Counted from the stretch's first letter, positions 35,437-45,393 are shown. The stretch: DNA of 64,000 nt from JAJDOD01 sp039024895 (GCA_039024895.1 JBCCPJ010000015.1:1-64000), one strand, 5' to 3'. The notes: generated by a model from the letters alone, not told the origin. Numbers and translations are program-made.

Positions 35437-35490
35437 CTTCTTCTGTCGTCAAATACTCCAGAGGGGTCTGGGGAGACAGCGTCTCCCCAG
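35437..35490. terminator. Bidirectional hairpin with the GTATTT...ACAGAAGAA motif, second copy
   Basis: A perfect 10-bp inverted repeat (CTGGGGAGAC-AGC-GTCTCCCCAG, 35468-35490) lies between the convergent uup gene and the gene ending at 35517. On the minus strand it is followed by GAGTATTTGACGACAGAAG (down to about 35437), closely matching the element after tRNA-Pro. No U tract follows it on the plus strand. Confidence 0.6.
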
Positions 35491-35516
35491 CGGATCGGCG
35501 CCGGAGGCGTCGAAAC

Positions 35517-36119
35517 TCAGGTAAGATGAATGGCGAGGCTGGGTCGATACCCGCCGGCGAGAGCGTCAAGCGACAGGGCCGGCGTCAACACGGTAACCTC
35601 TCCGGCGACGCGCGGTTCGGCTTCGCCGTATCCGTCCGGACCGACCGGATACAAAGCATCCTGCCAAATCAGCTTGGGCTTTTGGTCCAGAATAATAGCC
35701 CCGTCCGGCAGAACTGATGCCTCCGCTCGCATCCGTCGTTGCTCAAAACGGCGCGGGATTGCCCGTTGGTCATGTAACACACGGTCCATCTCTCCGACGG
35801 GACCACTCAGGTTCGCCGCGTCCCGGTAGGCGTTGTAATCCCCATGCCGACAAAGCCCACAAGGCCGGTGGCCCGCCGCAAGTGCTACAGCTTCATCGAG
35901 AAAAAACAATTCCGTATAAGTCCCCGGTGTCATCACCTCACGATGCCAATCTTTCCAGGACAGCACGCAGGTTACCCACGCCTTATGTCGCCAACGGGCC
36001 TTTCCAAGCCGCTGGGCGTCGTCATGTAGAATGCCCCGATTTCCCATAAACCGACCGCGCGCGGTGTGGGCAACAATCTCGCCGGTGGCGAGAACACGGT
36101 TCTGCAATGGTCGGCTCAT
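35517..36119 (-). CDS. Uncharacterised protein with an Ada-like GHRPCGLC motif
   Basis: I do not recognise a named family. The 200-residue protein contains TELFFLDEAVALAAGHRPC followed by GLCRHGDY, similar to the zinc-binding end of the Ada methylphosphotriester domain (FF...A...AAGFRPCLRCRP). The preceding WVTCVLSWKDWH could supply the other ligands. There is no HTH or methyltransferase domain. The remainder is Arg- and Asp-rich. It is convergent with uup. A DNA-repair or nucleotide role is a guess only. Confidence 0.6.
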   Translation of the reverse strand: MSRPLQNRVLATGEIVAHTARGRFMGNRGILHDDAQRLGKARWRHKAWVTCVLSWKDWHREVMTPGTYTELFFLDEAVALAAGHRPCGLCRHGDYNAYRDAANLSGPVGEMDRVLHDQRAIPRRFEQRRMRAEASVLPDGAIILDQKPKLIWQDALYPVGPDGYGEAEPRVAGEVTVLTPALSLDALAGGYRPSLAIHLT

Positions 36120-36247
36120 GGTCGAAGTTTATGCCGTTTCTTTGCCGACTTGCATCGTTTTCCTCGGCGCTCGCCGTCCGCGTTCGAAACCGAGCAATAG
36201 TCATCGCGAAAGATCGATGATTTCAAGTGCGAACACCCCCAAAATAG

Positions 36248-36273
36248 AAAAGGCGCCCCGTCAGGCGCCTTTT
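36248..36273. terminator. Intrinsic terminator hairpin
   Basis: AAAAGGCGCC (36248-36257), loop CCGTCA, GGCGCCTTTT (36264-36273) form a 10-bp stem with A and T flanks on both sides, so it can terminate in either direction. It lies just after the end of the small membrane-protein gene (minus) and upstream of the GHRPC-motif gene. Confidence 0.8.
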
Positions 36274-36296
36274 CAATTGGCAGTCAAATCGCTGGG

Positions 36297-36464
36297 TTAT
36301 CCGAATTCAGCCTCGCGTCTGCGCATGACCAACGCGGCGCATTGAAAAAACAACGCAACAGTGGTGAGCGCGGCCAAAAGCGGGAAAATCCCTCCGAACC
36401 CATAAACAAAAGTGGCAATCGTAATTCCGGCAGCGACGAAAAAAACAAAGATACTTGCGATCAT
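36297..36464 (-). CDS. Small two-helix membrane protein, unknown
   Basis: The 55-residue product is almost entirely two hydrophobic helices (MIASIFVFFVAAGITIATF and FPLLAALTTVALFFQCAAL) with an Arg-rich C-terminus (VMRRREAEFG). The ATG at 36464 has GAAGGTG upstream, and a terminator follows the stop. The frame continues to an ATG at 36566, but the extra 34 residues are Lys/Asn/Ser-rich and unlikely. No family was recognised. The adjacent region 36465-36729 is AT-rich and holds the rplM promoter. Confidence 0.55.
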   Translation of the reverse strand: MIASIFVFFVAAGITIATFVYGFGGIFPLLAALTTVALFFQCAALVMRRREAEFG

Positions 36465-36663
36465 ACTCAACACCTTCACACAAAGAACCGACACTTTACG
36501 AAAACTACTATAAGCGGAAATTTGCCGATTCTGGTTAAGTTTTGAGGAGATTCCTTTTTTCAACAAAATTCTGTGGCCGAAAGAACATAGCTATCACTTG
36601 GGGTATTAGTATACCTAATTTACAAGGCATTGAATTTGCCTAATTAATTCAGCATAAAGCGCA

Positions 36664-36691
36664 TTGACCTGACGCGAAATATGCTTAGAAC
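36664..36691 (+). promoter_or_regulatory. Possible sigma-70 promoter for rplM-rpsI
   Basis: TTGACC (36664-36669) is followed after 16 bases by TAGAAC (36686-36691), 38 bases before the rplM start, in a stretch markedly AT-richer than its surroundings. The -10 element matches at only four of six positions, so this is a candidate only. Confidence 0.35.
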
Positions 36692-36729
36692 CACGCCATC
36701 TTACGCGAACCTACCAAAAGGGCTCACAC

Positions 36730-37188
36730 ATGAAGACGTTCACCGCAACACCGGCGGACATCGAAAAGCAATGGATCATCATTGATGCTGAAGGCATCGT
36801 GCTGGGCCGTCTTGCTTCGATTGTCGCCATGCGCCTCCGTGGCAAGCACAAGGCCTCCTATACGCCGCACATGGATATGGGCGACAATGTCATCGTCATA
36901 AATGCCGAAAAAGTGCAGGTGACGGGCGACAAGCGCAACAAGCCCAACTACTGGCACACCGGCTATCCAGGCGGCATCAAGTCGCGCACGACGGGCCAAA
37001 TCCTGGAGGGCAAGTTTCCCGAGCGCGTCGTGACGCAAGCCGTCAAGCGCATGCTTCCCGGCAATCGTCTCAGCCGCAAGCAGATGACAAATCTCCGCGT
37101 CTATGCGGGGGCCGAGCACCCCCATGAAGCGCAGAACCCAACCGTTCTGGATGTTGCATCCATGAACAAGAAGAACACCCGGAGCTGA
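36730..37188 (+). CDS. rplM: Large ribosomal subunit protein uL13
   Basis: A 152-residue ribosomal protein with the family markers WIIIDAEGIVLGRLASIVAM, GDNVIVINAEKVQVTG, YWHTGYPGGIKSRT and RMLPGNRLSRKQMTNLRVYAG. It precedes rpsI by 5 bases, the universal rplM-rpsI operon. Confidence 0.97.
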   Translation: MKTFTATPADIEKQWIIIDAEGIVLGRLASIVAMRLRGKHKASYTPHMDMGDNVIVINAEKVQVTGDKRNKPNYWHTGYPGGIKSRTTGQILEGKFPERVVTQAVKRMLPGNRLSRKQMTNLRVYAGAEHPHEAQNPTVLDVASMNKKNTRS

Positions 37189-37193
37189 ATTCC

Positions 37194-37706
37194 ATGGCAG
37201 ATGAAGTGAAAACCCTAGATGACCTGAAAGAGGTCGTGGGCGAAACCAGCGCCGCTCCCGTTGAAGCCGAGGCCCCCGTGGTCGAGACAGTCGTCAGCCG
37301 CGAACCCGTCCGCGACGACCTCGGGCGCTCCTACGCCACAGGCAAACGGAAAGACGCAGTTGCACGCGTGTGGATCAAACCGGGTTCCGGCAAGGTCACC
37401 GTAAACGGCAAGGAAATGGACGCGTATTTCGCCCGTCCCGTACTGCAGATGATCCTGCGCCAGCCGTTTCAAGTGGCCGGTGTTGACGGCCAGTTTGACG
37501 TGATGGCCACCGTCAAGGGCGGCGGTCTGTCGGGTCAGGCGGGTGCCGTGAAGCATGGTATCTCAAAGGCGCTCCAGCTTTATGATCCGTCGTTGCGCGG
37601 GGCGCTTAAGGCCGTCGGCTTCTTGACCCGCGATAGCCGCGTCGTGGAACGGAAGAAATACGGTAAGGCGAAGGCGCGGAAGAGCTTCCAGTTCTCCAAG
37701 CGCTAA
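37194..37706 (+). CDS. rpsI: Small ribosomal subunit protein uS9
   Basis: uS9 contacts the P-site tRNA anticodon with its basic tail. The 170-residue product has a roughly 40-residue acidic N-terminal extension rich in Ala, Glu and Val, as seen in many alphaproteobacteria, then the core YATGKRKDAVARVWIKPG...GGGLSGQAGAVKHGISKAL and the terminal KKYGKAKARKSFQFSKR. A terminator at 37722-37750 ends the operon. Confidence 0.97.
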   Translation: MADEVKTLDDLKEVVGETSAAPVEAEAPVVETVVSREPVRDDLGRSYATGKRKDAVARVWIKPGSGKVTVNGKEMDAYFARPVLQMILRQPFQVAGVDGQFDVMATVKGGGLSGQAGAVKHGISKALQLYDPSLRGALKAVGFLTRDSRVVERKKYGKAKARKSFQFSKR

Positions 37707-37721
37707 GGTCTTCGAATACAA

Positions 37722-37750
37722 AAAAGGCCCTCGCATTGCGGGGGCCTTTT
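37722..37750. terminator. Intrinsic terminator of rplM-rpsI
   Basis: AAAAGGCCCTCGC, loop ATT, GCGGGGGCCTTTT form a 13-bp stem with one G-T pair, flanked by A and T runs. It lies 16 bases after the rpsI stop and 27 bases before the end of the convergent ABC-F gene, so it can serve both. Confidence 0.88.
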
Positions 37751-37777
37751 GCTTTTGTCTTCAACTTTGCCCACGGC

Positions 37778-39628
37778 TCAACCCCCAGCCGCCTCAAGCC
37801 GCTCGAGCGCCTTCATCCAAAGTGCTTCGGCGCGTTCCAGCCCCTCTTCGACATCCGCGAACTTTTTCTGCCAGGTCTCGGTCTCGGAAAGACGCGCTGT
37901 ATCATACATCGCGGGGTCGGCCAGTTTGGCAGCTAGTTTCTCGCGCAAGCTGGTCAGTTTCTCGACCCGGGCCTCAGCGGTGGAGACCTCCTGCCGCAAA
38001 TCAGCCACCGTCGCGCGCGACGGAGCGGCGGCTTTTGACTTTGATTTCGGTTTTTCCGTCTTGGGACCGGGCTGGTCCAGCAGCAAACGTCGATAAGCCT
38101 CCAAATCCTCCAGATAAGGCGCAACGCGCCCGTCCTTCACCAGCCACAGCCGGTCGGCGACATGGGCCAAAAGGTGCATATCGTGGCTCACCAAGACCAC
38201 CGCCCCGGAGTATGCGGCCAACGCTTCGATCAGCCCTTCACGGCTTTCCATATCAAGGTGGTTGGTAGGTTCATCGAGGATCAGCAAATGGGGCGCGTCG
38301 AGCGTCGCGAGAAGCAGCGACAGCCGCGCCTTTTGCCCGCCCGAAAGTTTGCCCGCCACCGTCTCCGCTTGATCCGCGCCAATCCCAAAGCCCGCGAGGC
38401 GTGCGCGCAGCTTGGCAGGGGTCTCGTCCGGGCGCTCGCGGCGGATATGGTCGAGCGGTGTCTCATCCGCATGCAACTCATCCAATTGATGCTGCGCAAA
38501 GTAGCCGATCCGCAGCTTGCGCGCGCGGGTTACACGCCCGCCTTGCGGGTCGAGCTTGCCCACGAGCAGCTTCGACAGGGTGGACTTGCCTTCGCCGTTC
38601 TGGCCGAGGAGGGCGATCCGGTCGTCCTGATCGATCCGAAGTGAGAGCTTGGACAACACCGCAGCACCGTCGTAACCGACGGCCGCGCTCTCCATATTGA
38701 TGATCGGCGGAGACAATTCATCGGGTTCCGGGAAGCTGAACTTTTTCAGCGCCGCCTCCTGCGGTGTCGTAATTGGCTGCATTTTGGCGATCATCTTCAG
38801 CCGCGACTGCGCCTGAACAGCCTTTGACGCCTTATAGCGGAACCGGTCGACGAAAGACTGCAAATGGGCCCGCCGCGCTTCCTGTTTCTTCGCCTCCGCC
38901 TGCGCCACCGCCAGCCGAGCGGCCCGCGTTTCGGCAAAGGTGTCATAGCGTCCCTGATAGAGGGATAACTGGCGGTCTTCGAGATGCAAGATCGACGTAA
39001 CCGACCGGTTCAGTAGCCCGCGATCATGGCTGATCGTGATGACCGTATGCGGGTAACGAGCAAGATAGGTTTCAAGCCAGAGGGCACCTTCGAGGTCAAG
39101 ATAGTTGGTCGGCTCGTCAAGGAGCAGAAGATCGGGCGCGGAAAAGAGCACCCCTGCCAGGGCCACCCGCATCCGCCACCCGCCGGAAAACGCAGAACAC
39201 GGCATCGCCTGTTCTTTTGTGCCAAAGCCGAGGCCCTTCAAAATTGTCGCAGCGCGCGCCTCAGCGGACCACGCGTCGATGTCAGTGAGCCGCATCTGGA
39301 TGTCGGCCACGCGTGTCGGATCGGTGGCGGTTTCCGCCTCTGCCATAAGGGCCGCGCGCTCCGTGTCGGCCTCAAGCACCGTATCAAGGAGCGACGTCTC
39401 CGATCCCGGCACTTCCTGGGCCACACCACCGATGCGCGCGCCGCGATTGATTGTGATGGCCCCCGATTCCAGCGCCAACTCGCCCCGGATCAAACGGAAG
39501 AGCGTCGTCTTGCCTGTGCCATTGCGCCCGACGAAGCCAACCTTGTGCCCATCCGGTATAATCGCCGACGCACCCTCAAAAAGCGGGCGTCCCTCAATGG
39601 CAAAACGAATGTCGTCAATGCGCAGCAT
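37778..39628 (-). CDS. ABC-F ATPase, YheS-like
   Basis: A second soluble twin-ABC protein, 616 residues. Walker A motifs are VGRNGTGKTTLFRL and LGQNGEGKSTLSKL; signatures FSGGWRMRVALAG and LSGGQKARLSLLLA; Walker B LLLLDEPTNYLD and LLILDEPTNHLD. The linker between the domains (SFVDRFRYKASKAVQAQSRL) is the ABC-F interdomain arm. The C-terminal 80 residues are a Lys/Glu/Ala coiled coil ending LWMKALERLEAAGG. YheS-type proteins act on the ribosomal E site. It is convergent with rplM-rpsI. Confidence 0.87.
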   Translation of the reverse strand: MLRIDDIRFAIEGRPLFEGASAIIPDGHKVGFVGRNGTGKTTLFRLIRGELALESGAITINRGARIGGVAQEVPGSETSLLDTVLEADTERAALMAEAETATDPTRVADIQMRLTDIDAWSAEARAATILKGLGFGTKEQAMPCSAFSGGWRMRVALAGVLFSAPDLLLLDEPTNYLDLEGALWLETYLARYPHTVITISHDRGLLNRSVTSILHLEDRQLSLYQGRYDTFAETRAARLAVAQAEAKKQEARRAHLQSFVDRFRYKASKAVQAQSRLKMIAKMQPITTPQEAALKKFSFPEPDELSPPIINMESAAVGYDGAAVLSKLSLRIDQDDRIALLGQNGEGKSTLSKLLVGKLDPQGGRVTRARKLRIGYFAQHQLDELHADETPLDHIRRERPDETPAKLRARLAGFGIGADQAETVAGKLSGGQKARLSLLLATLDAPHLLILDEPTNHLDMESREGLIEALAAYSGAVVLVSHDMHLLAHVADRLWLVKDGRVAPYLEDLEAYRRLLLDQPGPKTEKPKSKSKAAAPSRATVADLRQEVSTAEARVEKLTSLREKLAAKLADPAMYDTARLSETETWQKKFADVEEGLERAEALWMKALERLEAAGG

Positions 39629-39709
39629 AGGCGTCGGGTTAGCAGAGCTGCCGGGTTGCGGAAAGATGCCATCGCAAGTCTGAAACCTGCGTGCATCCCG
39701 AAGAAGCGT

Positions 39710-41059
39710 TTAAATTGCGAGACTGCCGCTTGTGGTCTCTTCCGATGCCGCGGCACTGGCAATCACCCGTGTCAGGCTGGCGGCGTCCGGTCGGATCCGC
39801 AGTTCCTTCGGGGTGGCTTCAAGCGCGTCGCCATATGTATTGGCCAGCCGTGTTACGATGCCGTCAATCCGTGCGGCGTAGTCAGGGTGGCGTGACTTTA
39901 GCTCAGCCACGTTCAAGGTACTCCGGCACATGAGGCCCTGAACAAGGTCAGAGACCATCCGGTCAAGCGGTTTCATGGCATATCCGCGATGACCCGCCAA
40001 ACCTTGTGTGCGGACGCGGTCGGTATAGGCGGCGGTGGCGACGGCGTTCTGAACATATCCTTCGGGGAACTCGGAGATTGCCGAGGCACCAAATCCGATA
40101 AGCGTGTGGCAGGGATCGTCCGTGTAGCCCTGAAAATTCCGTCGCAAGGTTCCGCCACATGCCGCGCTGGCAAGGCTGTCGCTCTCGCGGGCGAAGTGGT
40201 CGATCCCAATGGGCATGAAGCCTGAGGATAGGAATTTCTCCCGCGCGTCACTGGCCAAGTAGAACCGTTGGCGCGCGACGGGCAGGCTTTCATCTGAGAT
40301 CATCACTTGGCGTTTCGATACCTGCGGCACATGGGCATAGCCATAAAGCGCCAACCGGTCTGGGCGCAGCGTCAATACATGGTCGAGGGTGGCGTCCAAT
40401 CCACGGGTTGTCTGGTGGGGCAGTCCGTAGACGAGGTCCAAATTGATGCTTTGGACCCCGAGCGCGCGTAGACGGTTCACGACAGCTTCGGTCTGATCAA
40501 AGCTCTGCAGTCGGCCAATCGCCGCTTGAACGTCTGGGGCAAAGTCCTGCACCCCAATGCTGGCGCGTCCCATCTTCCAGTCCACAAGGGTTTCGAGGAT
40601 GCCGGGTGCGGCCTCCGTCGGGTCGATCTCAACCGAAAATTCGAAGTCCTGAGATGTTGCGAAGGCGTTGAAAATCGTGTCGCAAAGGAGGTTCATCAAC
40701 CCCTCGTCGAGCAGCGTGGGCGTCCCACCCCCAAAATGGAGCCGCGCCATTCTTACCCGTTTGGGCAGGCGCTGGCGGATATGGCGGATTTCTTTGATGA
40801 GCGTCTCAACATATGCAGCCACCGGCTTCAGGGTGCGGGTGCCTTGCGTCCGGCAGGCACAAAAGTAGCAGAGCCTTCGGCAGAACGGGATGTGCACGTA
40901 AAGCGAAATCGGCGCATCTTCTGCGACGCCCTCCAGCCATGCGTCCTGATATCGGCGACCGGTGTTCAGCTCAAACCGGTTGGCCGGTGGATAGCTGGTG
41001 AAACGCGGCACTTTGGCGCGAAAAAGACCATATTTTGCGAGTATGGCTTCATTTTCCAT
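39710..41059 (-). CDS. hemN: Oxygen-independent coproporphyrinogen III oxidase
   Basis: A radical-SAM enzyme that decarboxylates coproporphyrinogen III without oxygen in haem synthesis. The 449-residue protein has the HemN start YGLFRAKVPRFTSYPPANRF, the cluster motif CRRLCYFCAC, LHFGGGTPTLL, SVEIDPTE, SIGVQDFAPDVQ and NLDLVYGLPHQT. I start it at the ATG at 41059; the frame continues through the FNR box to 41107, and those codons are unlikely to be translated. It diverges from fnrL around the perfect FNR box at 41094-41107. Confidence 0.95.
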   Translation of the reverse strand: MENEAILAKYGLFRAKVPRFTSYPPANRFELNTGRRYQDAWLEGVAEDAPISLYVHIPFCRRLCYFCACRTQGTRTLKPVAAYVETLIKEIRHIRQRLPKRVRMARLHFGGGTPTLLDEGLMNLLCDTIFNAFATSQDFEFSVEIDPTEAAPGILETLVDWKMGRASIGVQDFAPDVQAAIGRLQSFDQTEAVVNRLRALGVQSINLDLVYGLPHQTTRGLDATLDHVLTLRPDRLALYGYAHVPQVSKRQVMISDESLPVARQRFYLASDAREKFLSSGFMPIGIDHFARESDSLASAACGGTLRRNFQGYTDDPCHTLIGFGASAISEFPEGYVQNAVATAAYTDRVRTQGLAGHRGYAMKPLDRMVSDLVQGLMCRSTLNVAELKSRHPDYAARIDGIVTRLANTYGDALEATPKELRIRPDAASLTRVIASAAASEETTSGSLAI

Positions 41060-41093
41060 GCCTTTTGTGTAAGCGTAGCGATGCATGCCCGCA

Positions 41094-41107
41094 TTGATAC
41101 AGATCAA
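41094..41107. promoter_or_regulatory. FNR/FnrL box between hemN and fnrL
   Basis: TTGAT-ACAG-ATCAA is a perfect match to the FNR consensus TTGAT-N4-ATCAA. The box ends 6 bases before the fnrL ATG, suggesting negative autoregulation, and its centre is 41.5 bases from the first base of the hemN ATG, the spacing of a class II activator site. Confidence 0.93.
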
Positions 41108-41113
41108 CTTGAG

Positions 41114-41842
41114 ATGAATATCCAGCTAGCAGAGCGCGTGAAATGCAGCGAATGTCCGATCCGGCATCGTGCCGTATGCGCGCGCTGCGATGCAGACGAA
41201 CTCACGGTTTTGGACCAGATCAAAACCTACCGAAGCTTCAAAGCAGGGCAGACGATTGTTTGGCGCGGGGATGATCTAACCCACGTTTCCTCAGTCGTTG
41301 CGGGTATTGCGACCCTGACCAAAACGCTCGATGACGGGCGGATGCAGATGGTGGGTCTCCTTTTGCCTTCAGACTTCATTGGACGCCCTGGGCGCGCCTC
41401 CCTCGATTTCGATGTGACCGCGGCCTCTGACGTCACTTTATGCAGTTTCCAGCGGGCGCCCTTCGAAAAGCTCCTTGTTGAGACGCCGCATATCTCGCAG
41501 CGCCTCGTTGAAATGGCGATGGACGAATTGGATGCGGCGCGGGACTGGATGGTGCTCCTGGGGCGAAAGACCGCCCGCGAGAAGCTCGCGAGCTTTATTC
41601 AGATGCTTGTGCAGCGTAGCCACATTCCCGGAAACGACTTGCCGCAGCTGATCCTACCCCTGACGCGGGAGGAGATTGCGAGCTATCTCGGCTTGACGCT
41701 TGAAACGGTAAGCCGCCAGTTCACGCAGTTTCGCAAGGATGGGATCGTTGAGTTTTCTGACCGGCGTCACTTCACGGTGAAAGACCACGCCGCCCTTCTG
41801 GAAGCGACCGGTGACGATGCGGATGGGGGTGTGCTCGTCTGA
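41114..41842 (+). CDS. fnrL: Anaerobic regulator FnrL (Crp/Fnr family)
   Basis: An oxygen-labile [4Fe-4S] transcription factor, 242 residues. The N-terminal cysteines CSECPIRHRAVCARC and a further Cys in VTLCSFQRAPF are the cluster ligands. The sensor fold contains GIATLTKTLDDGRMQMVGLLLPSDFIGRPG, and the C-terminal HTH_Crp has LTREEIASYLGLTLETVSRQ with the E--SR recognition pattern of FNR. It closely resembles Rhodobacter FnrL. The ATG at 41114 is chosen because the longer frame would translate the FNR box. Targets visible here: hemN, ccoN and ccoG. Confidence 0.93.
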   Translation: MNIQLAERVKCSECPIRHRAVCARCDADELTVLDQIKTYRSFKAGQTIVWRGDDLTHVSSVVAGIATLTKTLDDGRMQMVGLLLPSDFIGRPGRASLDFDVTAASDVTLCSFQRAPFEKLLVETPHISQRLVEMAMDELDAARDWMVLLGRKTAREKLASFIQMLVQRSHIPGNDLPQLILPLTREEIASYLGLTLETVSRQFTQFRKDGIVEFSDRRHFTVKDHAALLEATGDDADGGVLV

Positions 41843-41874
41843 CGCACCCGGGCACGCGACCTCTTCCCTGACAA

Positions 41875-41888
41875 TTGACCCAGATCAA
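41875..41888 (+). promoter_or_regulatory. FNR/FnrL box upstream of ccoNOQP
   Basis: TTGAC-CCAG-ATCAA differs from the FNR consensus at one base. With its centre at 41881.5, a class II promoter would start near 41923, leaving a leader of about 39 bases before the ccoN ATG. Confidence 0.85.
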
Positions 41889-41961
41889 AGTCTTCCTCGA
41901 CACGCCCGACTAGACCGAGCCTCGGAATTGGCGCTTCTGCGCCAGCAAACGAGGAATGGTC

Positions 41962-43572
<1,611 letters not shown>

Positions 43573-43584
43573 GGAACGAAGCAC

Positions 43585-44310
43585 ATGGCACTCATGGAAA
43601 AACACGCCATTCTGGAGAAGAGCCCAACGCTTCTCCTGGTCTCCTCCCTCCTCGTGGTGACCATTGGAGGCATCGTTGAGATCGCGCCGCTCTTCTGGCT
43701 CGAAAACACAATCGAAGAGGTGGAGGGCGTCCGCCCCTACAGTCCCCTCGAACTGGCGGGGCGGGAGATTTACATCCGCGAGGGTTGCTATGTCTGCCAT
43801 AGCCAGATGATCCGCCCGATGCGGGACGAGGTCGAGCGCTATGGCCATTACAGTCTCGCCGCCGAAAGCATGTACGATCACCCGTTCCAATGGGGTTCGA
43901 AACGGACCGGGCCAGACCTTGCCCGCGTTGGCGGGCGCTATTCAAACGATTGGCATGTGGATCACTTTACGGACCCGCAAAGCGTCGTGCCCGAAAGCAT
44001 CATGCCAAAATACGCCTTCCTGAAGCGTACCGTGATTGATGGCCGCTATATCGGCGACCTCATGAGCACCCATCGCTTTGTCGGCGTGCCCTATACCGAC
44101 CAACAAATCGAATTGGCTCGCGCAGACTTCCGCGACCAAGCCGATGCGGATGGCGATTACGGCGATGTGGAAGACCGCTATCCCGGCGCGCCGGTCGGCA
44201 ATTTCGATGGCCAGCCCGAACTGACCGAGATGGATGCGCTCATCGCCTACATGCAAGTCCTTGGCACGATGGTTGATTTTTCGACCTTCACGCCTGAGCC
44301 AAGCCGATAG
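43585..44310 (+). CDS. ccoO: cbb3 oxidase subunit II, membrane cytochrome c
   Basis: A mono-haem cytochrome c anchored by one N-terminal helix (LLLVSSLLVVTIGGIVEI). The haem site is CYVCH at residues 68-72, in the family context REGCYVCHSQMIRPMRDE, with the Met ligand likely in SIMPKYAFL. It relays electrons from CcoP to CcoN. 241 residues, 12 bases after ccoN. Confidence 0.95.
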   Translation: MALMEKHAILEKSPTLLLVSSLLVVTIGGIVEIAPLFWLENTIEEVEGVRPYSPLELAGREIYIREGCYVCHSQMIRPMRDEVERYGHYSLAAESMYDHPFQWGSKRTGPDLARVGGRYSNDWHVDHFTDPQSVVPESIMPKYAFLKRTVIDGRYIGDLMSTHRFVGVPYTDQQIELARADFRDQADADGDYGDVEDRYPGAPVGNFDGQPELTEMDALIAYMQVLGTMVDFSTFTPEPSR

Positions 44311-44321
44311 GAGGGCCCGAC

Positions 44322-44501
44322 ATGGACACATATTCTCTGCTTCGTGAGATCGCCGATAGCTGGGTGCTGCTCATGATGTTCGCCTTCTTCATTGGCTGCG
44401 GCGTTTGGGCCTTCTGGCCAAGCATGGCGGGGGATCGGCGCAATGCGGCGGACATCCCATTTCGCAATGACACCACGATCGGGGAGAGCGGCGATGAGTG
44501 A
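44322..44501 (+). CDS. ccoQ: cbb3 oxidase subunit IV (CcoQ/FixQ)
   Basis: A 59-residue protein with one membrane helix (SWVLLMMFAFFIGCGVWAFWPS) and a short polar tail, in the CcoQ position between ccoO and ccoP. It stabilises the oxidase complex. The ATG follows GAGGG, and the gene overlaps ccoP by 8 bases. Confidence 0.88.
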   Translation: MDTYSLLREIADSWVLLMMFAFFIGCGVWAFWPSMAGDRRNAADIPFRNDTTIGESGDE

Positions 44502-45351
44502 AGACGACATTCGCCTCGATGATGAAACGGGGCAATACACCACCGGTCACAGCTATGACGGGATCGAAGAACTCAACACTCCTTTGCCCCGCTGGTGGCT
44601 TTGGACGTTTTACGCAACCATTGTCTGGGGTGTGGCCTACACTATTGCCTATCCCGCATGGCCGCTCGTTTCGGGTGCAACGGCGGGCCTTTTGGGCTAT
44701 TCGAGCCGCGCCGAAGTGGCCGAGGACATCGAGACGCACGAGCTTCAGAACGCGGCTTTGGTCGAAGAGCTCGTTGGCGCCGAGATTAGCGCCTTGGAAC
44801 CGGGCACTGACCTCCATCGTTACGCCGTCGCGCGCGGCGCTTCGGTGTTTCGGGCGCAATGCTCGCAATGTCACGGGTCTGGTGCGGCCGGGGCCGTGGG
44901 CTACCCAAACCTGTTGGACAATGCCTGGCTTTGGGGCGGTACGGTGGAGGAAATCGCCTACACGGTCCGGCATGGCATCCGAAACGAAACCGACCCGGAC
45001 GCCCGTTGGTCGGAAATGCCGGCATTCGGCGAAATCCTCACCTCAGACGAAATCGCCTTGCTGGTCTCGCACCTGCAAACGCTGCCAAGTGGCGGGGCAG
45101 GGGCCGAGGCGGAGACGCTCTTCCTCGACAACTGTTCCTATTGCCACGGCGAACAAGCCGAAGGCTTGCCGGAGCTGGGCGCCCCGAACCTCGCGGACGC
45201 CATCTGGCTTTACGGCGGCGACGAGGCGGCCCTGACAGAGACGATCACCAACGCGCGTTTCGGCGTTATGCCTGCGTGGGGTCAGCGCCTTGATGAGGCG
45301 GATGTCCGCGCGGTTTCCGTTTATGTTCATGCCCTTGGCGGCGGGGAGTAA
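44494..45351 (+). CDS. ccoP: cbb3 oxidase subunit III, di-haem cytochrome c
   Basis: The 285-residue subunit that takes electrons from the bc1 complex or soluble cytochrome c. After the cytoplasmic segment IEELNTPLPRWW a single helix follows, then two cytochrome c domains with CSQCH at residues 123-127 and CSYCH at 214-218. Met ligands are likely in SEMPAFG and FGVMPAWGQRL. I start at the ATG at 44494, overlapping ccoQ; earlier in-frame codons lie inside ccoQ. Confidence 0.95.
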   Translation: MSEDDIRLDDETGQYTTGHSYDGIEELNTPLPRWWLWTFYATIVWGVAYTIAYPAWPLVSGATAGLLGYSSRAEVAEDIETHELQNAALVEELVGAEISALEPGTDLHRYAVARGASVFRAQCSQCHGSGAAGAVGYPNLLDNAWLWGGTVEEIAYTVRHGIRNETDPDARWSEMPAFGEILTSDEIALLVSHLQTLPSGGAGAEAETLFLDNCSYCHGEQAEGLPELGAPNLADAIWLYGGDEAALTETITNARFGVMPAWGQRLDEADVRAVSVYVHALGGGE

Positions 45352-45379
45352 AGACAATTCTACATACGCGGCGCAAAAC

Positions 45380-45393
45380 TTGATCCTTGTCAA
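45380..45393 (+). promoter_or_regulatory. FNR/FnrL-like box upstream of ccoGHIS
   Basis: TTGAT-CCTT-GTCAA differs from the FNR consensus at one base and lies 29 bases after the ccoP stop. A class II promoter on it would start near 45428, 20 bases before ccoG, so ccoGHIS can be transcribed separately from ccoNOQP. Confidence 0.78.

Noticed and set aside
39026..39895. 289-codon plus-strand frame antisense to the YheS-like gene
   Set aside because: Walker motifs lie on the other strand; this frame has none.
40526..41113. N-terminal extension of fnrL by 196 codons
   Set aside because: It is antisense to hemN and would translate the FNR box; the family start is at 41114.
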